Below, piece after piece: positions 23,107 through 35,166 of a stretch of 38,379 nt of DNA. A program made the position numbers and the translations under genes. The stretch lies in NCBI GenBank assembly GCA_025765615.1, contig JAIVFJ010000458.1:1-38379 (forward strand), given 5' to 3'. Source of the DNA: Zopfochytrium polystomum (taxonomy: Eukaryota > Chytridiomycota > Chytridiomycetes > Chytridiales > Chytridiaceae). The stretch's first letter is position 1; every line of letters starts with the position of its first letter. The notes beneath the pieces were generated by a model, which ran no database searches, was not told the DNA's origin, and worked only from the letters and a program-made list of their open reading frames with translations.

Positions 23107-23354
23107 TTCCTGGTTGTTGTACGAACTGAAGGCCGGGAAGAGGGCGAGGGAAGGAACGGGCGGCAGAGGCGCGGTGGGGCGGCCGTTGGATCGTGGCTGC
23201 ACAACAATTTGTCTTTCATTGCCCGCCTTGGCGCCGCCCAGTTTGCGCAGAGAATGGCGGGCTTAGGCGCTCCGACAGAAGACGATTGGGGCTGCCGAGC
23301 TGTGGCGCGCTTGGCGCAAAGGAACAGCAACACACACACACAAGAGTTGCCGAC

Positions 23355-24002
23355 ATGGACAGCGCTCTCCCCGCCGAAGTCCTGGTCGCGATCGCCGACC
23401 ACCTGCCGACGGCGCGCGACCGCTGCAACCTGAGCGCGACGTGCCGACGCACCCGACGCGCCCTGCTGCCGTCCGTCTTCCGCTGCGTCCGCGTCACAAA
23501 CCTCGCAGAGGACCGCCCCGCCATCGCCGCGCTCGTCGCCGCCCACGACGCGGGACTGGTCGATTGGGCCCAGTCGCGTGATTTGGCCCTTGAGCGTGTT
23601 TACGAGGTGCCAGAGATACATGCTGGAAACTGTGAGGACGACGGTGAATGCGAAGAGCGTGAGGTTGACGACGCTCGCCATGGAGGTCGACGACATCTGG
23701 CCTGGAAGGTGGTGGCGCATTTGTGGCTTGTCCGGGCGGAGTTTCAAAAATGTGGCGGTTTCTCTTGTGTGTCACAACGAGCAAGCAATTTAGACGAGAG
23801 CAGTCTTTATTTGAAACAGCGCCTGACAAGCAGGAGTCCCAAACCAGAAACAAAGGGGGCAAAGAAGAACTCAAAAAATAAGGCCAGGAGAGCAGAAAAA
23901 AGGACAGTCCGCCAGAGCGTGAAACAAGTGCTGAAGAGAAATAGGCGCAACAACAAATCTTTAAGAATCCCCTCCACGCCTTGCGGGGGGGCAACTATCT
24001 AG
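23355..24002 (+). CDS. Short F-box protein, probably truncated
   Basis: The ATG at 23355 opens MDSALPAEVLVAIADHLPTA followed by RDRCNLSATCRRTRRALLPS and VFRCVRV, a good F-box of fungal type expected to bind Skp1. Support fades after about residue 75 (AAHDAGLVDWAQ). The rest is charged, low-complexity sequence, and the frame ends four bases before the stop of the transhydrogenase gene on the other strand. Fungal F-box proteins of this type usually continue for several hundred residues, so this looks like a remnant or a mis-assembled gene. The minus strand of the doubtful part (from ATG 23720) encodes a hydrophobic span (VVNLTLFAFTVVLTVSSMYL), so the strand of that part is uncertain. Confidence 0.45.
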   Translation: MDSALPAEVLVAIADHLPTARDRCNLSATCRRTRRALLPSVFRCVRVTNLAEDRPAIAALVAAHDAGLVDWAQSRDLALERVYEVPEIHAGNCEDDGECEEREVDDARHGGRRHLAWKVVAHLWLVRAEFQKCGGFSCVSQRASNLDESSLYLKQRLTSRSPKPETKGAKKNSKNKARRAEKRTVRQSVKQVLKRNRRNNKSLRIPSTPCGGATI

Positions 24003-24006
24003 GCGC

Positions 24007-27000
24007 CTATTTCTTTAAAACGTTTTGCAGAGCGTCGCGAATGCCATCACAACTGGCTTTTGCGTCACCAAACAACATTCGAGTGTTGGGTTTGTGGAAC
24101 AACGGGTTCGGGACATCTGCGTAGCCTGAGGCCATCGAACGTTTCATAACCACGACTTGCTTAGCCTGTGCAGCGTAGACAGAGGCGTGGGCTGTCAGAG
24201 AAGGCTTTGGAGTGCATCCTCGGGGTATCCTCTCACCTTCCATACGTGCAACACTGGCATACCGGCGATAATGCTTCCAGGCACCAGTGCGAGTGGATTT
24301 ACAGTGTCGTTTGCGCCAACAACAAGAACAATGTCCGTCTCTCCAAAGTCTTCATTGATCTCCTCCATCTCGAGCACGACTGGGAACGAGATAATTAGCG
24401 GATCGAGTCACGGTTACATCCAGCAATAGTGAAACTCAACTGTCATATGGGACACCCGCCTCGGCCAACAGAACATTCAGCTGTCCGGGCATGCGCCCTG
24501 CAACAGGATGAATTCCGAACCTCACACTCACTCCTTTTTCTCTCAGCATCTTAACGGTGTCAGCGATGGCGTACTGCGCCTTCGCAACGGCTAGCCCATA
24601 ACCAGGGACGATGATAACGGACTCTGCAGAGGCAAGGTCCTCTGCCAAAACGTCAATACTCGTTTCTAGTACTGGCTGCTTTGCGGCAGGTGTGGAAAGG
24701 GCGGCAGGCGTTGCAGAGGCGGAAGAGTTCCAGCTTCCGCCGAATACCACCGACAGGAGCGATCTGTTCATCGCTTTGCACATGATGTACGACAGGATGG
24801 CACCCGATACACCAATCAAGCTCCCCACAGCTGTGAGCATGTCGTTGCCGAGCAAAAAACCTTCAGCGCAGAGGGCCCAGCCGGAGTAGCTGTTCAGGAC
24901 GGTGATGGCAACAGGCATGTCAGCTCCTCCAATGCTGGCCGTGAGATGCCATCCCTTGGCGAAACTTAGCGCGGCGTTGGCAAGGAGGCAGGTGACAGCA
25001 ATGCCCGGGGATGCGCCAAGGAAAACCGTCATGAATCCCACGTTGGCCGCAAGGAGTCCAAGGTTGATCAGGTGCTTGTTTGGAAGGTTCATAGGCTGGG
25101 AAGACATTGTCCCAGCGAGCTTGCCGTAGGCTACAATCGAACCTGTGAATGTGACGCCGCCAATAAGTGTTCCAAGATACGCGGTAACTTTTGGAAGGGC
25201 ATCTCCAGCTGGATGAGCCATGAAGGACGCAACGGACGTAAGAACAGCCGCCAGGCCAACAACAGAGTGGAGGGCGGCAACAGTTTGCGGTAGCTCAGTC
25301 GGCGTTACTCGACGTCCAAAGTAGGTTCCGACAGCGGCGCCCGCAGCCGTCAAAAGTGAGAACTGCGCAAGCACCCAGGGTGTGAATCCGACGGCAAGAA
25401 GCGACGCCAGGATACCGGACAATACACCAATAATTCCAAGAGAATTTCCGGCGCGGGCGGTTGCCTGAGAAGCGAGCCCCGCGAGAGACGCCATGCACAG
25501 TAGCGAGGAAACGAGGTCTAATCGCGTGTCAACTTTTGAACAAGCTGCCATATCCACTTACATCCGGCTTGTACTAAACCTCCTGCCCCAGTTCCGAGCG
25601 CACCTAGGAATGCTACCGAGAAAATTCCAGCTGGGATAAGGTAGAGCGACGCGTACTCTGGTGGTTCTGTGGAGCGCTTAAACATGTCCAACATTCTTTG
25701 CGAATAAGGAATCCACCAAAATGTTGATGTTGCCAGGAAAACAGATATGGCTGCCAAGAGTTGAACCATGTTGTATGGGATCAGACCGCCCCCGAGATAA
25801 AACATGCCACCAACTCCGACGACACCGGAAATTGCGTTCGTCACCGACATCAGCGGAGAATGCAATGCAGGGGACAACCTGAAGAGGTAGTTGACTTGGA
25901 TCAGGAGATTTCACAATGAGCAGAAAGGTAAATACGTACACCCCAAACCACGCGGTATCCGATGAGACCTGCCAAGGCAAAGGTCGTCATACTTGACATA
26001 AAAGCGGCGCCTGTCGCTTTTCCGAGGGTCAGAAGCGCCGTTGACGTGCCGGAGACGACAGCAACTTCATAAGCCCTTCTTCTGGAAAGGAGTGAGCGCC
26101 GTGACCTCTGTTTCGGCCTTTTTCGCTGCCTCTTTTGCTTTGTCTGACGCGGGAGGTGGGGCAATCGCTGGTGGTGGTGGTCTTGGCACCAAGGCGCCCT
26201 TGTCGATAATAAGCGCTCCACGAGTCACCTCATCTTCGTAGTCGATATGGAAGCGTGAATCTTTTCCAATGGACAGGAGGAACTTCGTGATGTTGTTAGA
26301 GTACAGCTTTGAGGACTGCGTGGGCAGGCGACTGGGAAAGTCGGTGTAGCCTGAAAACTTTACGGTGAGCAGCAAAGTGGAGTAATCAAAGTTTACGAAA
26401 CGAACCGATAATAGTGACACCGTTCGGGCTGACAGTGACTTCTCCAGGCTTTGTCAAATCACAATTTCCACCAGCTTCGGCAGCAAGATCAACGACAACG
26501 GAGCCCCTGCTTCATATTTGCGACCATTTCTTGCCGTGATGAGCTTTGGTGCCGGCTTTCCAGGAATCAAAGCCTTAAGTTGTACCAAAAAAGATCTCGG
26601 TCAAGTGCTCAAAAAGTAATTCTCAGTACCGTGGTTATGACGATGTCCATTTCCTTGCACTGCTGCATGAAAAGCTTCATTTCCGCCTGGATAAATTCTT
26701 TCGACATGACTTTGGCGTATCCACCACCTCCGTCGCCGCTTTCGCTGACAACCAGTGACTTCGAGAAATTCTGCACCAAGCGACTCGACTTGTTCACGAG
26801 CCGCCGACCGGGTATCAAACGCACGAACAATTGCGCCAAGTCTTCGTGCCTATATCATATATTAGCCAATGAGTTTGAGAGTTTAATCAAGGCCCACATA
26901 CCGTCACGACAGCGCTAAGACCAGCAACGCCTGCTCCAATGACCAGAACTTTTCCAGGAGGGATCTTGCCAGCGGCAGTGATTTGTCCAGTAAGAAAAGA

Positions 27001-27862
27001 GCCAAAGTGGTTCGATGCTTCGATCACAGCTTTGTAACCAGCGATATTTTGCCATGGAACTAAGCGCGTCAAAGACCTGAGCTCGTGAAATCCGGGGGAT
27101 CGCTTCCATCGCCAGTGCGACCATTTTCCTTTCCTTGAGTGCTTGAACGACTTTCTCGTTTCTTGCCGGGTAGAGGAACGAAATCCACGTGCATCCTTCT
27201 TTGGCTCGAGAAATCTCTTCGACTGAAGGCGGTTGAACTTTCAGGACAATATCGGCGGTAGGGATGGGATCATCGACGAGGGTTGCACCGGCAGCCTGGT
27301 AGGCAGAGTCCGAAAATGCAGACTTGCTGCCGGCTGAACGTTGAACGAGTATAGTCTTGAATCCCTTTTTTGCGCAAAAAGGCGACGTTGTCCGGCGTGA
27401 GGGCGACACGGCTCTCATTGAGATGCGACTCGGTCGGGACACCCACAGTAATGGACGAGTACGGCGTTCCTGAATACAAAAGCCAGAAATGATGCTTAGA
27501 AGGAGCACGCGGGCACGCGAAGCGCGAAACTGGAATTTGCCCAATCTGGGGTGCGTTGAACTAGGGATGTGTTTGGAGGGCTGGATGGAGAATAGGGACC
27601 GACTGGTCGAGCATCATCACGTGAAGGTGCCGGGACATCCGCGTTTTGCTGCCTGCGCAACTCACCCAAAGCAGGCTTGTCCGTCACAACGGTCCCAGCA
27701 ACGGTCGCCAGTCCCATCTCAGTACCCAGCCGAGATCTGCGGGACCACGACAGGGGCAGCAGTCGGCGCGGCAAAGCTACCCCCACGGGTGGCGTGGGCA
27801 GTGCGGCGTCGGCGGTGGTGGCTGCTGCCGCCAAGGGCGACGGGCGGCGCTCCGAGGGCCAT
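24007..27862 (-). CDS. NNT: Proton-translocating NAD(P) transhydrogenase, mitochondrial
   Basis: Nine exons: one ending 27666, then 27469-26902, 26849-26630, 26573-26406, 26350 to about 25942, 25878-25562, 25517-24441, 24379-24237 and 24165-24007. The enzyme sits in the inner mitochondrial membrane and uses the proton gradient to reduce NADP+ with NADH. Domain I (NAD binding) shows [34 protein letters not shown] and [15 protein letters not shown]. Domain II is the membrane part ([49 protein letters not shown], then SIGGADMPV). Domain III (NADP binding) shows [48 protein letters not shown] and [13 protein letters not shown]. Order is I-II-III in one chain. At least six one-base insertions, mostly in short A or G runs, interrupt exons 2-5. 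The start is uncertain: ATG 27862 gives a basic Ala/Arg presequence but needs a frame correction, while ATG 27717 is in frame but lacks a presequence. Confidence 0.93.
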
Positions 27863-29256
27863 TGAGCAAACGTCGAGGAAGAGGACGCAAACCAGGAGCG
27901 GGAGGAGGGCAAGCAGCGCGGCAATCGCGAAGAGTGCTGGCAAGAGGAGGCCGTGGAGCCGATGGCTGGGGGGCACGAGAGGAGGAGGAGGCTGTTGAGT
28001 GGGGAGAAGCGTGGAGCTGCTGCTGCTGCCGCCGATGCCGCCGATTACCGCCGCCGCCGCCACCGACGGGGGGGCGAGAACGAGAGGTGGCATCTGAAGA
28101 GGTCTTTTCGTGGGAACGGGCGTGGAGCTTCGCGGGGGAAGAAGAAGAAGAAGTGGAGGTGGAAGTCGAAAGCGAGGACTGAACGGTGGCCACAGGCGGG
28201 GAGCGCATGCACAAAGGTGGCGAGATATTTGATGTGGGTGGTCAGTGCTAAGACGGAGCGGCACGTGTTGCGCGTGTTTGTGCGTGTGTGTGTGTGTGTG
28301 TGTGGGCGTGTATGTGGCCCAAGCAAGAGCCCTCGACTCCGGAGTTGGTTCGGGAAATGATGATGGGTGGATGAGACAAAGTTCCGTAGTGTCACGTGCC
28401 CTTGCCGTTGATGTGGTTCACACAAAACATCCAACCCTCGCCGCACCCGCCTATTCTCCATCGAAACGGCGATCTCGCCCGCAGGAGCCGCCACTCTCTG
28501 TCGTCTCAGATATAGAACTCCCCCCTCTCGAACGTCACCTCGGTGTGAGGACACGATGGCTCTGTATCCCTCCCAGTCCATCTTTCCCCAAATGACGCTG
28601 CGATGACGGTAGAACGACGCGCGATAACCGGGAGAATACCGGGAGAGGCTTGCCCATATTCACCAAAATCATGGCGTCAGTTTTGCACGAGTTTAGCAAT
28701 CTTTGGATGAGATTATAGCACGTGGGGCAAGGCCTTTCATGTTGGTTCGATTTTGCCGGTTTTGGTTGGGTTTTGCCGATACGTGGCGGCCGCACGCTCA
28801 TGGTGGATGCACCGACGGACTGGCTGTCGCGCAAACCCTGATCCACTGGGTTAGATCGAAGTTTATTCATTTTCGTGGGAAGCACTACGGGTGGTGACGA
28901 GCTTTCAATTCGAAATGCAGCCACTGGCACCCTCTCCAATCCAATCTTCAATTTCTTTGGTCGCCATCGCCCTCGCTCTTTTCCCTCCCATCTTTCCCAA
29001 TCCTGCTTATATGCCAAGGTTGATTGATAGTTCGGTCAAAATTGCGGAGGGATAACATTGGGATAACTTTGATTTCCACGTGGCACGCGCAACAAACCTT
29101 ACAATGAAACAAATACGTCACATCCTGCATCGGAACAAACAAACTTCCCATCATGCAAGGGAGAGACAGGCCGACGGGAAATGAAACGGAAGACAAACGG
29201 GGTCCAAAATGGCAAACAAAGCTGGTCTGGAGACATTCGAAAAAAAAACCAGCCAT

Positions 29257-29316
<60 letters not shown>

Positions 29317-29627
29317 TGAGAGTGAGAGAGAGAGAGTGAGAGAGACATGCGCCGAGACAGACACGGGCGTCGTTTTTCAGTTTTCTTTTGTTAAATTTGC
29401 ACTCTCTCGCCTTGTCAGAGAAAACGCACAGAAGAAAGTCGGCTTCGTCTGTTTCTTCTTGCATTCCGTCGCCTTTGTTTTCCTCCCCCTTGTTGGTTTT
29501 GGACCCCGTTCTTCCCTCTCCGCACCCACTGCAAGATACCTCACTGCTTGTGGACCTCGTTCATCCTCGCCCCTCATCAACCAACGCAGGGGTCACACAA
29601 ATCACAACGCCAGGCACATCCGAAACT
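27863..29627. other. Intergenic region between divergent genes; GT and AG repeats
   Basis: This GC-rich region upstream of the transhydrogenase is open in several frames, but all are low-complexity Ser/Pro/Arg. A short GT tract lies at about 28281-28303 and an AG microsatellite at 29261-29346. No gene or RNA gene is recognised. Promoters for both neighbours must be here. Confidence 0.5.
29261..29346. repeat. AG microsatellite
   Basis: About 86 bases of AG repeats with three GTGAG interruptions, 280-370 bases upstream of the plus-strand start at 29628. Confidence 0.9.
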
Positions 29628-30482
29628 ATGTCCTCCCAGCAGCCACCCGTCATCGTTCGAGGACAGGGTGGCTTCCCTCCGCCCGTTTTCGTGCCTGGCA
29701 CTGGCAGTCCCGCGACCTTGAGCGCACTGCTGTCGGACTACCTTAAAGCAGACGCGTGTGGATCGGCGGAGACGGACGGGGACACTCCACAGCCCAATTT
29801 TCTACCGTACCTGAGAGAGTTTTCTGTCTGCGCCGACGGGGGGTGCGATGCGAACGGGGATGGTAACGCGCACACTGGATCGCTGAATCTCATCGCCTCT
29901 TCTTCTTTCTCTTCTTTGGACTCAAGAAAAATGGGAGGTGGTGCCCAAACCGCGCCAGGTCGGCGTGCAAGAGTGGGGCTCGCGGCTGCGCAGATCAAAG
30001 TCGGCGGAAAAGGGATCGTTGGCGGTCGGTCCCTCGGCGATCATGGCACCACCAACGCCGAGACCGCAAGTGCCCCAAAACCCTTACCATCATCAACTAT
30101 TTCAAACGCAGCTCTTGCATCCGCACCACCAGCAGGAAGGAGTCCATCCCTTAGCGACGGTGCGGCAGCCACTTCCGCTGGAAGCCGTCCCCTGTTCCCT
30201 ACAACGCACCGCCGCCCATCCAACGGCGTCAGCAGCAGCAGCAGCAGCCGCGCTCCAAGTCGTTTGCGGCAGCGTCCAGGCGAAAGGGATCGCAGTCTTC
30301 GACGGTTTCGTCGTCGTCGTCGTCTTCGTCGTCGTTGTATCAAATGATGCCGCCCGGGCTGCTGTTGTCGTCGTCGTCGCTGTCGTCGTCTCTGTCGTCG
30401 TCATCATCCTCCTCCGCTTCGGCCTCTGCGTGGTGGGTAGGACGGGGTCCACGGCCACAGCCGATTGCACCAGCAGCAGCAG
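29628..30482 (+). CDS. Disordered Ser/Pro/Gln-rich protein or N-terminal exon of the next gene
   Basis: The ATG at 29628 opens MSSQQPPVIVRGQGGFPPPV, then SALLSDYLKADACGSAETDG and NFLPYLREFSVCADGGC. Near 29930 the plausible frame changes to EVVPKPRQVGVQEWGSRLRR followed by MAPPTPRPQVPQNPYHHQLF. Near 30190 it changes again to Gln- and Ser-rich sequence with a long serine run (TCG/TCC repeats, 30300-30425). The coding ends near a good donor GTGAGTTCG at 30483. Composition suggests an intrinsically disordered region. Two frame changes are needed, like the indels in nearby genes. It could be the 5' exon of the AhpD-like gene starting at 30927 or an independent gene; I cannot decide. No domain is recognised. 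Confidence 0.4.
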
Positions 30483-30800
30483 GTGAGTTCGGGAGAGAGT
30501 GTGGGGGGGTGGTGGTGGTGTGTGTTGATGAGGGTTCGAGTCAATCCAACGCCCGCCCGTAAGTAAACTGCCTGTATGGCGGGTCCCGCTGGCTGCATGG
30601 GGGCAAATGTTTGTTTCAAAAGGATGTCTCTCTTCTGTCGCGCTGCCCTCTCTTTAGGCCACATGGCAGAGACAAAGAAAAAACAAAGAAGCTCACCGCC
30701 AACTGATTGGATGTTTCACCACCACCACAACAACAAAAAATCTCGTAAACAAAAATCGAAAAAAACCAAAAAAACAAAACCCCGAAAAAAATTTTCCTTT

Positions 30801-30827
30801 ATTATTATTATTATTATTATTATTATT
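30801..30827. repeat. ATT trinucleotide microsatellite
   Basis: Nine consecutive ATT units within an A/T-rich stretch (about 30720-30860) between two coding blocks. This stretch is either an intron or a promoter. Confidence 0.9.
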
Positions 30828-30880
30828 TCTCATCGTCAACCTTCCATAAATCCGAACCAAACGCATCGACCAACCCATTC

Positions 30881-30906
30881 AACCAATCAACCAATCAACC
30901 AATCAA
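30881..30906 (+). promoter_or_regulatory. Three tandem CCAAT boxes, 8-base spacing
   Basis: CCAATCAA is repeated so that CCAAT occurs at 30883, 30891 and 30899, ending about 20 bases before the ATG at 30927. CCAAT is the binding site of the fungal HAP/CBC complex. A chance octamer microsatellite is equally possible, and the position is unusually close to the ATG for a promoter element. Confidence 0.35.
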
Positions 30907-30926
30907 CCGCGCCTGGCCCGCCATTA

Positions 30927-33900
30927 ATGGACGGCCGCCACCACCGCCCTTTCGGTGATGACGACACCTTCCAACGGGGCGGCGTCGGCGTCGTCGTGGG
31001 AACCCCTCCCTCTAACATCACACCCGCTCGGCCGACTTCGACGACGACGACGACGACGATGATGATCATGGTGCCGCCGCCGCCTGCACGGCTCGCCGCT
31101 CATCCACCCCCGCCGATAGCCGCCGCCGCCGCGTCTGCCGCCAGTTCCATTCACTCGCTTACATCGTCGCACCCTTCTTTCAACGGCGGCGGATCCACCA
31201 CCGCCACCATCGTCGGCAGCACCCGAAGCGGCAATGCATTCCCTTCGTCGCACCCGCAGCAGCTGTCACAGGAGGAGACCATCCACATATCGCAGCAGCA
31301 GATGCGCCAGGAGAAGAGACTTTTTCGGGAGCAGCAGGCTCATTTGCAACAGCAGCAGCAAGCACCAACAGTACCTGCTGCTCCTTCAAGAGAGGCAGCA
31401 GCTCCAGTATCAGCAGCAATTTCCTCACGCCCAGACACAGCAGCCAACCACTCCGATCAGCGTAGAGTATCCTGGCGGGCCTTCCCGACTCCCGGGCACA
31501 CAATTCAATCATGCAATCATCCTTCCTCCCACAGCATCGCACGTGATACCACCATCTTCTTCAGCCTTTCATTCGCAGCCTTCACCACATCAACAGCAGC
31601 AATTTTTTCACCAGCCGCCTCCCACAGTTCTTCGCGAGACAAGATACGCAGCAGCATCAACCACGCGCATACCCCACACCGGACCCTGACGTGAGCGACG
31701 ACCATCGTTGGAACCCCAACGACGAGATGGATGAGGACTACGACTCAAATCCCAGTTCTAGTGAACTTGGCACGCAGCAGTACTATTATAATCCCAGTAA
31801 CCCTCCCAGTACCAATGCCAATATCACTGCATCTGCGCCGCCAACCGTATCCGGCGCCACTACTTTCAGTTCAGGTGACCGCGGCTGGGACCCATCAGCC
31901 GTTATGTCTCGCCTCGGAAGTAAGCAGCTGGACTTCACGACACACGAAACTCCAACCTTGTACACGCTTCTTCAAAAGCACGTTCCGGACAAGGAATCAG
32001 TCAATGAGGAGTTTAAGAACTTTCAAGTCATTGTGTCGTGGCTGTTGGGTGCAACCCGAAGCTGCTCTGGGCCACTTTGCGTACTGGAGGCCGGCTATGA
32101 GAGTCTATCAGTTTTGCACTCCGAGAATGTTGGGACTACCAAAGGTCGACCTGAAGGTTGGTTGAACGCGAAATTTGTCATCACTCTGTTCCTCCAACCT
32201 CGTATTTGCCCATTAGTTGTCGAAAGTGTCTCCTAAACTAAGGCGCTGGATTTTGCTTGTTGCCAGTATGCAGTACCGATGGTATGTGTGGCTCAGGTTC
32301 CCACATGCTTGATTGTTCTCACGCTCATTGTTTTCCAACATTAGCTTCTACTGTGCTGCTCTTGCCGCATCCACTGGTTTGTATCGAAGTACAATACCGA
32401 ACGACTCTCTCACCCTTCTCGCCTGTAATGTTTAGGAGATCTTCTCAAAGGTTCATTTCGTGCAACAGTCACGAAAGAGTTTGTGACGGACCAGCGCAAA
32501 AGCAACAAAGTCACAGATCAGCCACCGCCCGTTTTCTCAAAGCACACCATCCAGTACTTCCAGTCTCCAACAGCTACCGCAGCCTCTCCAAAAAAGACAG
32601 CACCCCCACCAATCAGCACAGCAGCTTCTATTGTGTCAACCTACACGTCTCCACCTTCCCCAGTACCAAACAGCAGAGAACCGAGCAAGAAAGGCCCCCT
32701 GACTCCTCAATCCGAGTCCAAACCCAGGCGCCGATCGCGTAGCCGTGATTCGCGGCGCTCCGCAGCTGCAGCTGCAACGGAAGCCGAAGTTCTCAAGCTC
32801 GTCACTGCTGCTGCACGCATCCCGTCCAAAGTCAACCCGGAGCTCAAAATGGCCGCTTTGGACGCTCTAGGCGAGGACGGATACCAGACAGCAGCGTGCA
32901 TTGCGGCGTTCATTGGATGGACCAACGGGATGGGTGACACGACAGGAATGGAGCTCGGCGTGAATGATTACCTGTTTGCCAAGAGGGAGCTTGAGGCTGC
33001 GGGCTGGTCTGGAGCGAGGCACGCGCCAGCCGGAATGCAGGACGCAGGCCCCGGTTTCGATATCGGTGTTGCGACCGTCCTCTTCATCAGTTATGTCAAC
33101 ATCCCTCACCAGCAGTAGCAGCAGCATCCACGGTTCCACGATGCAGCCAGCTCTGTCTCGTCCCACGTCGTGCAGGGCGGTCAGCGAGGAGGTGACACCA
33201 GCGAAAGGGCTTATCTCGGTTAGCCGACTACCGGAACGTCCTCTCCCACGTGTCGGCCTCGGGGCGCCGAATCAGACCCTTGGGCAGCCCAGATTCCTTC
33301 AACACACAAGAAGATTGACGAGTGGCTGAAGGAGAAGATGGGCTTTCTAACCGAGCTACGTCGAGGTCATTAAGAACGTTGAGGCGAAGCGCGCAGTGTG
33401 TCTCATGATGTGGGTGTTTTTGGTGAGGAACAACGGCAACCAGAGGAGGAGGGTGCGGGTGACCCTTGGTGTTGAGGGCGAGGCTTGCGAATGGACAGCG
33501 GGCGCAAAGCGTTGCTGTTTTATGTGGTATGTTTTCCTTTTTTGTCTTGCAATCCGGGGGGACCGCGTTTCCTAACTTCAAAATATCAGTACGCGACGAA
33601 AACTGGCAACCTCCTTCTGCGCGGACATGCTGCGTTCCTCGCCATCAAGAACCACGGTCCCGATATCGGTGCTTCCTCTCGACTGCAATCCTCGATCCCG
33701 ACGCACGACCCGCGGCTGGACGCCGCGCTGGACCTGATCCGCGCGGCGGCGTCGCTGCGGCGGTCCTTTCCCGCGACGCTCAACAAGCGGCTGGTCGACA
33801 CGGCCAACCGCCCAAGGGCGTGATGGAGCTCGTCAGCGCGATCGGCGTCTTCACATGCTGCAAACCGGCTCAGCGCGGTGTTGGCGCCCGGAGCCGGTCA

Positions 33901-34040
33901 AGTTTGAGAAGGAGGTGCGCGAGTTCTTGGCCATGGTTTGCACCGGTGCTTGGCAATGGATCCGGGCGGACGCCAGCCCGCAGAGCTCGGAGGAGCGGAT
34001 GGTCCGTGGACCCCGCTGCAGTTTTTGTATGCAAGACTGA
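30927..34040 (+). CDS. Protein with two AhpD/CMD-like modules and a disordered Gln-rich N-terminus
   Basis: From ATG 30927 (MDGRHHRPFGDDDTF) the first 300-odd residues are low complexity with Gln runs (31260-31370). An acidic stretch (WNPNDEMDEDYDSNPSSSEL) leads to DPSAVMSRLGSKQLDF. Module 1 reads HFAYWRPAMRVYQFC, then (exon 32217-32281) LRRWILLVASMQYRC joined to FYCAALAAS from 32345, giving a CFYC pair like the CxxC of AhpD alkylhydroperoxidases. Its second half is ALDALGEDGYQTAACIAAFI, then GWTNGMGDTTGMELG. Module 2 reads KKIDEWLKEKMGF, PSYVEVIKNVEAKRAVCLMM, YATKTGNLLLRGHAAFLAIK and KGVMELVSAIGVF, ending PVKFEKEVREFLAMV before the stop at 34038-34040. At least five one-base corrections are needed. 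AhpD-type proteins reduce peroxides; activity here is not shown. The family call rests on motif pattern only. Confidence 0.6.

Positions 34041-35166
<1,126 letters not shown>

Larger units (their letters stand above)
20695..23235. repeat. Tandem duplication, two units of about 1.1 kb
   Basis: Unit A (about 20695-21815) and unit B (about 22140-23235) align along their length at an offset of roughly 1.42-1.45 kb. Shared non-coding flanks are GAGCCACCGCG.C.CAACCATTAT on the left and TGCCCGCCTTGGC on the right. The coding exons, both introns and their splice sites also match. The units are diverged but clearly homologous, so the duplication is not very recent. Confidence 0.85.

Noticed and set aside
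23103..23720. Minus-strand frame running from a hydrophobic span into the membrane-protein copy B region
   Set aside because: It is out of frame with copy B and antisense to the F-box. Only the hydrophobic start is credible, so it is kept as an uncertainty and not as a gene.
30528..30550. GGTTCGAGTCAATCC, like a tRNA B box
   Set aside because: The match is imperfect, and no A box or acceptor stem is found upstream.
30656..30926. Plus-strand Lys/Asn/Ile-rich reading before ATG 30927
   Set aside because: It translates an A/T microsatellite region (poly-Ile from ATT repeats), more like an intron or promoter.
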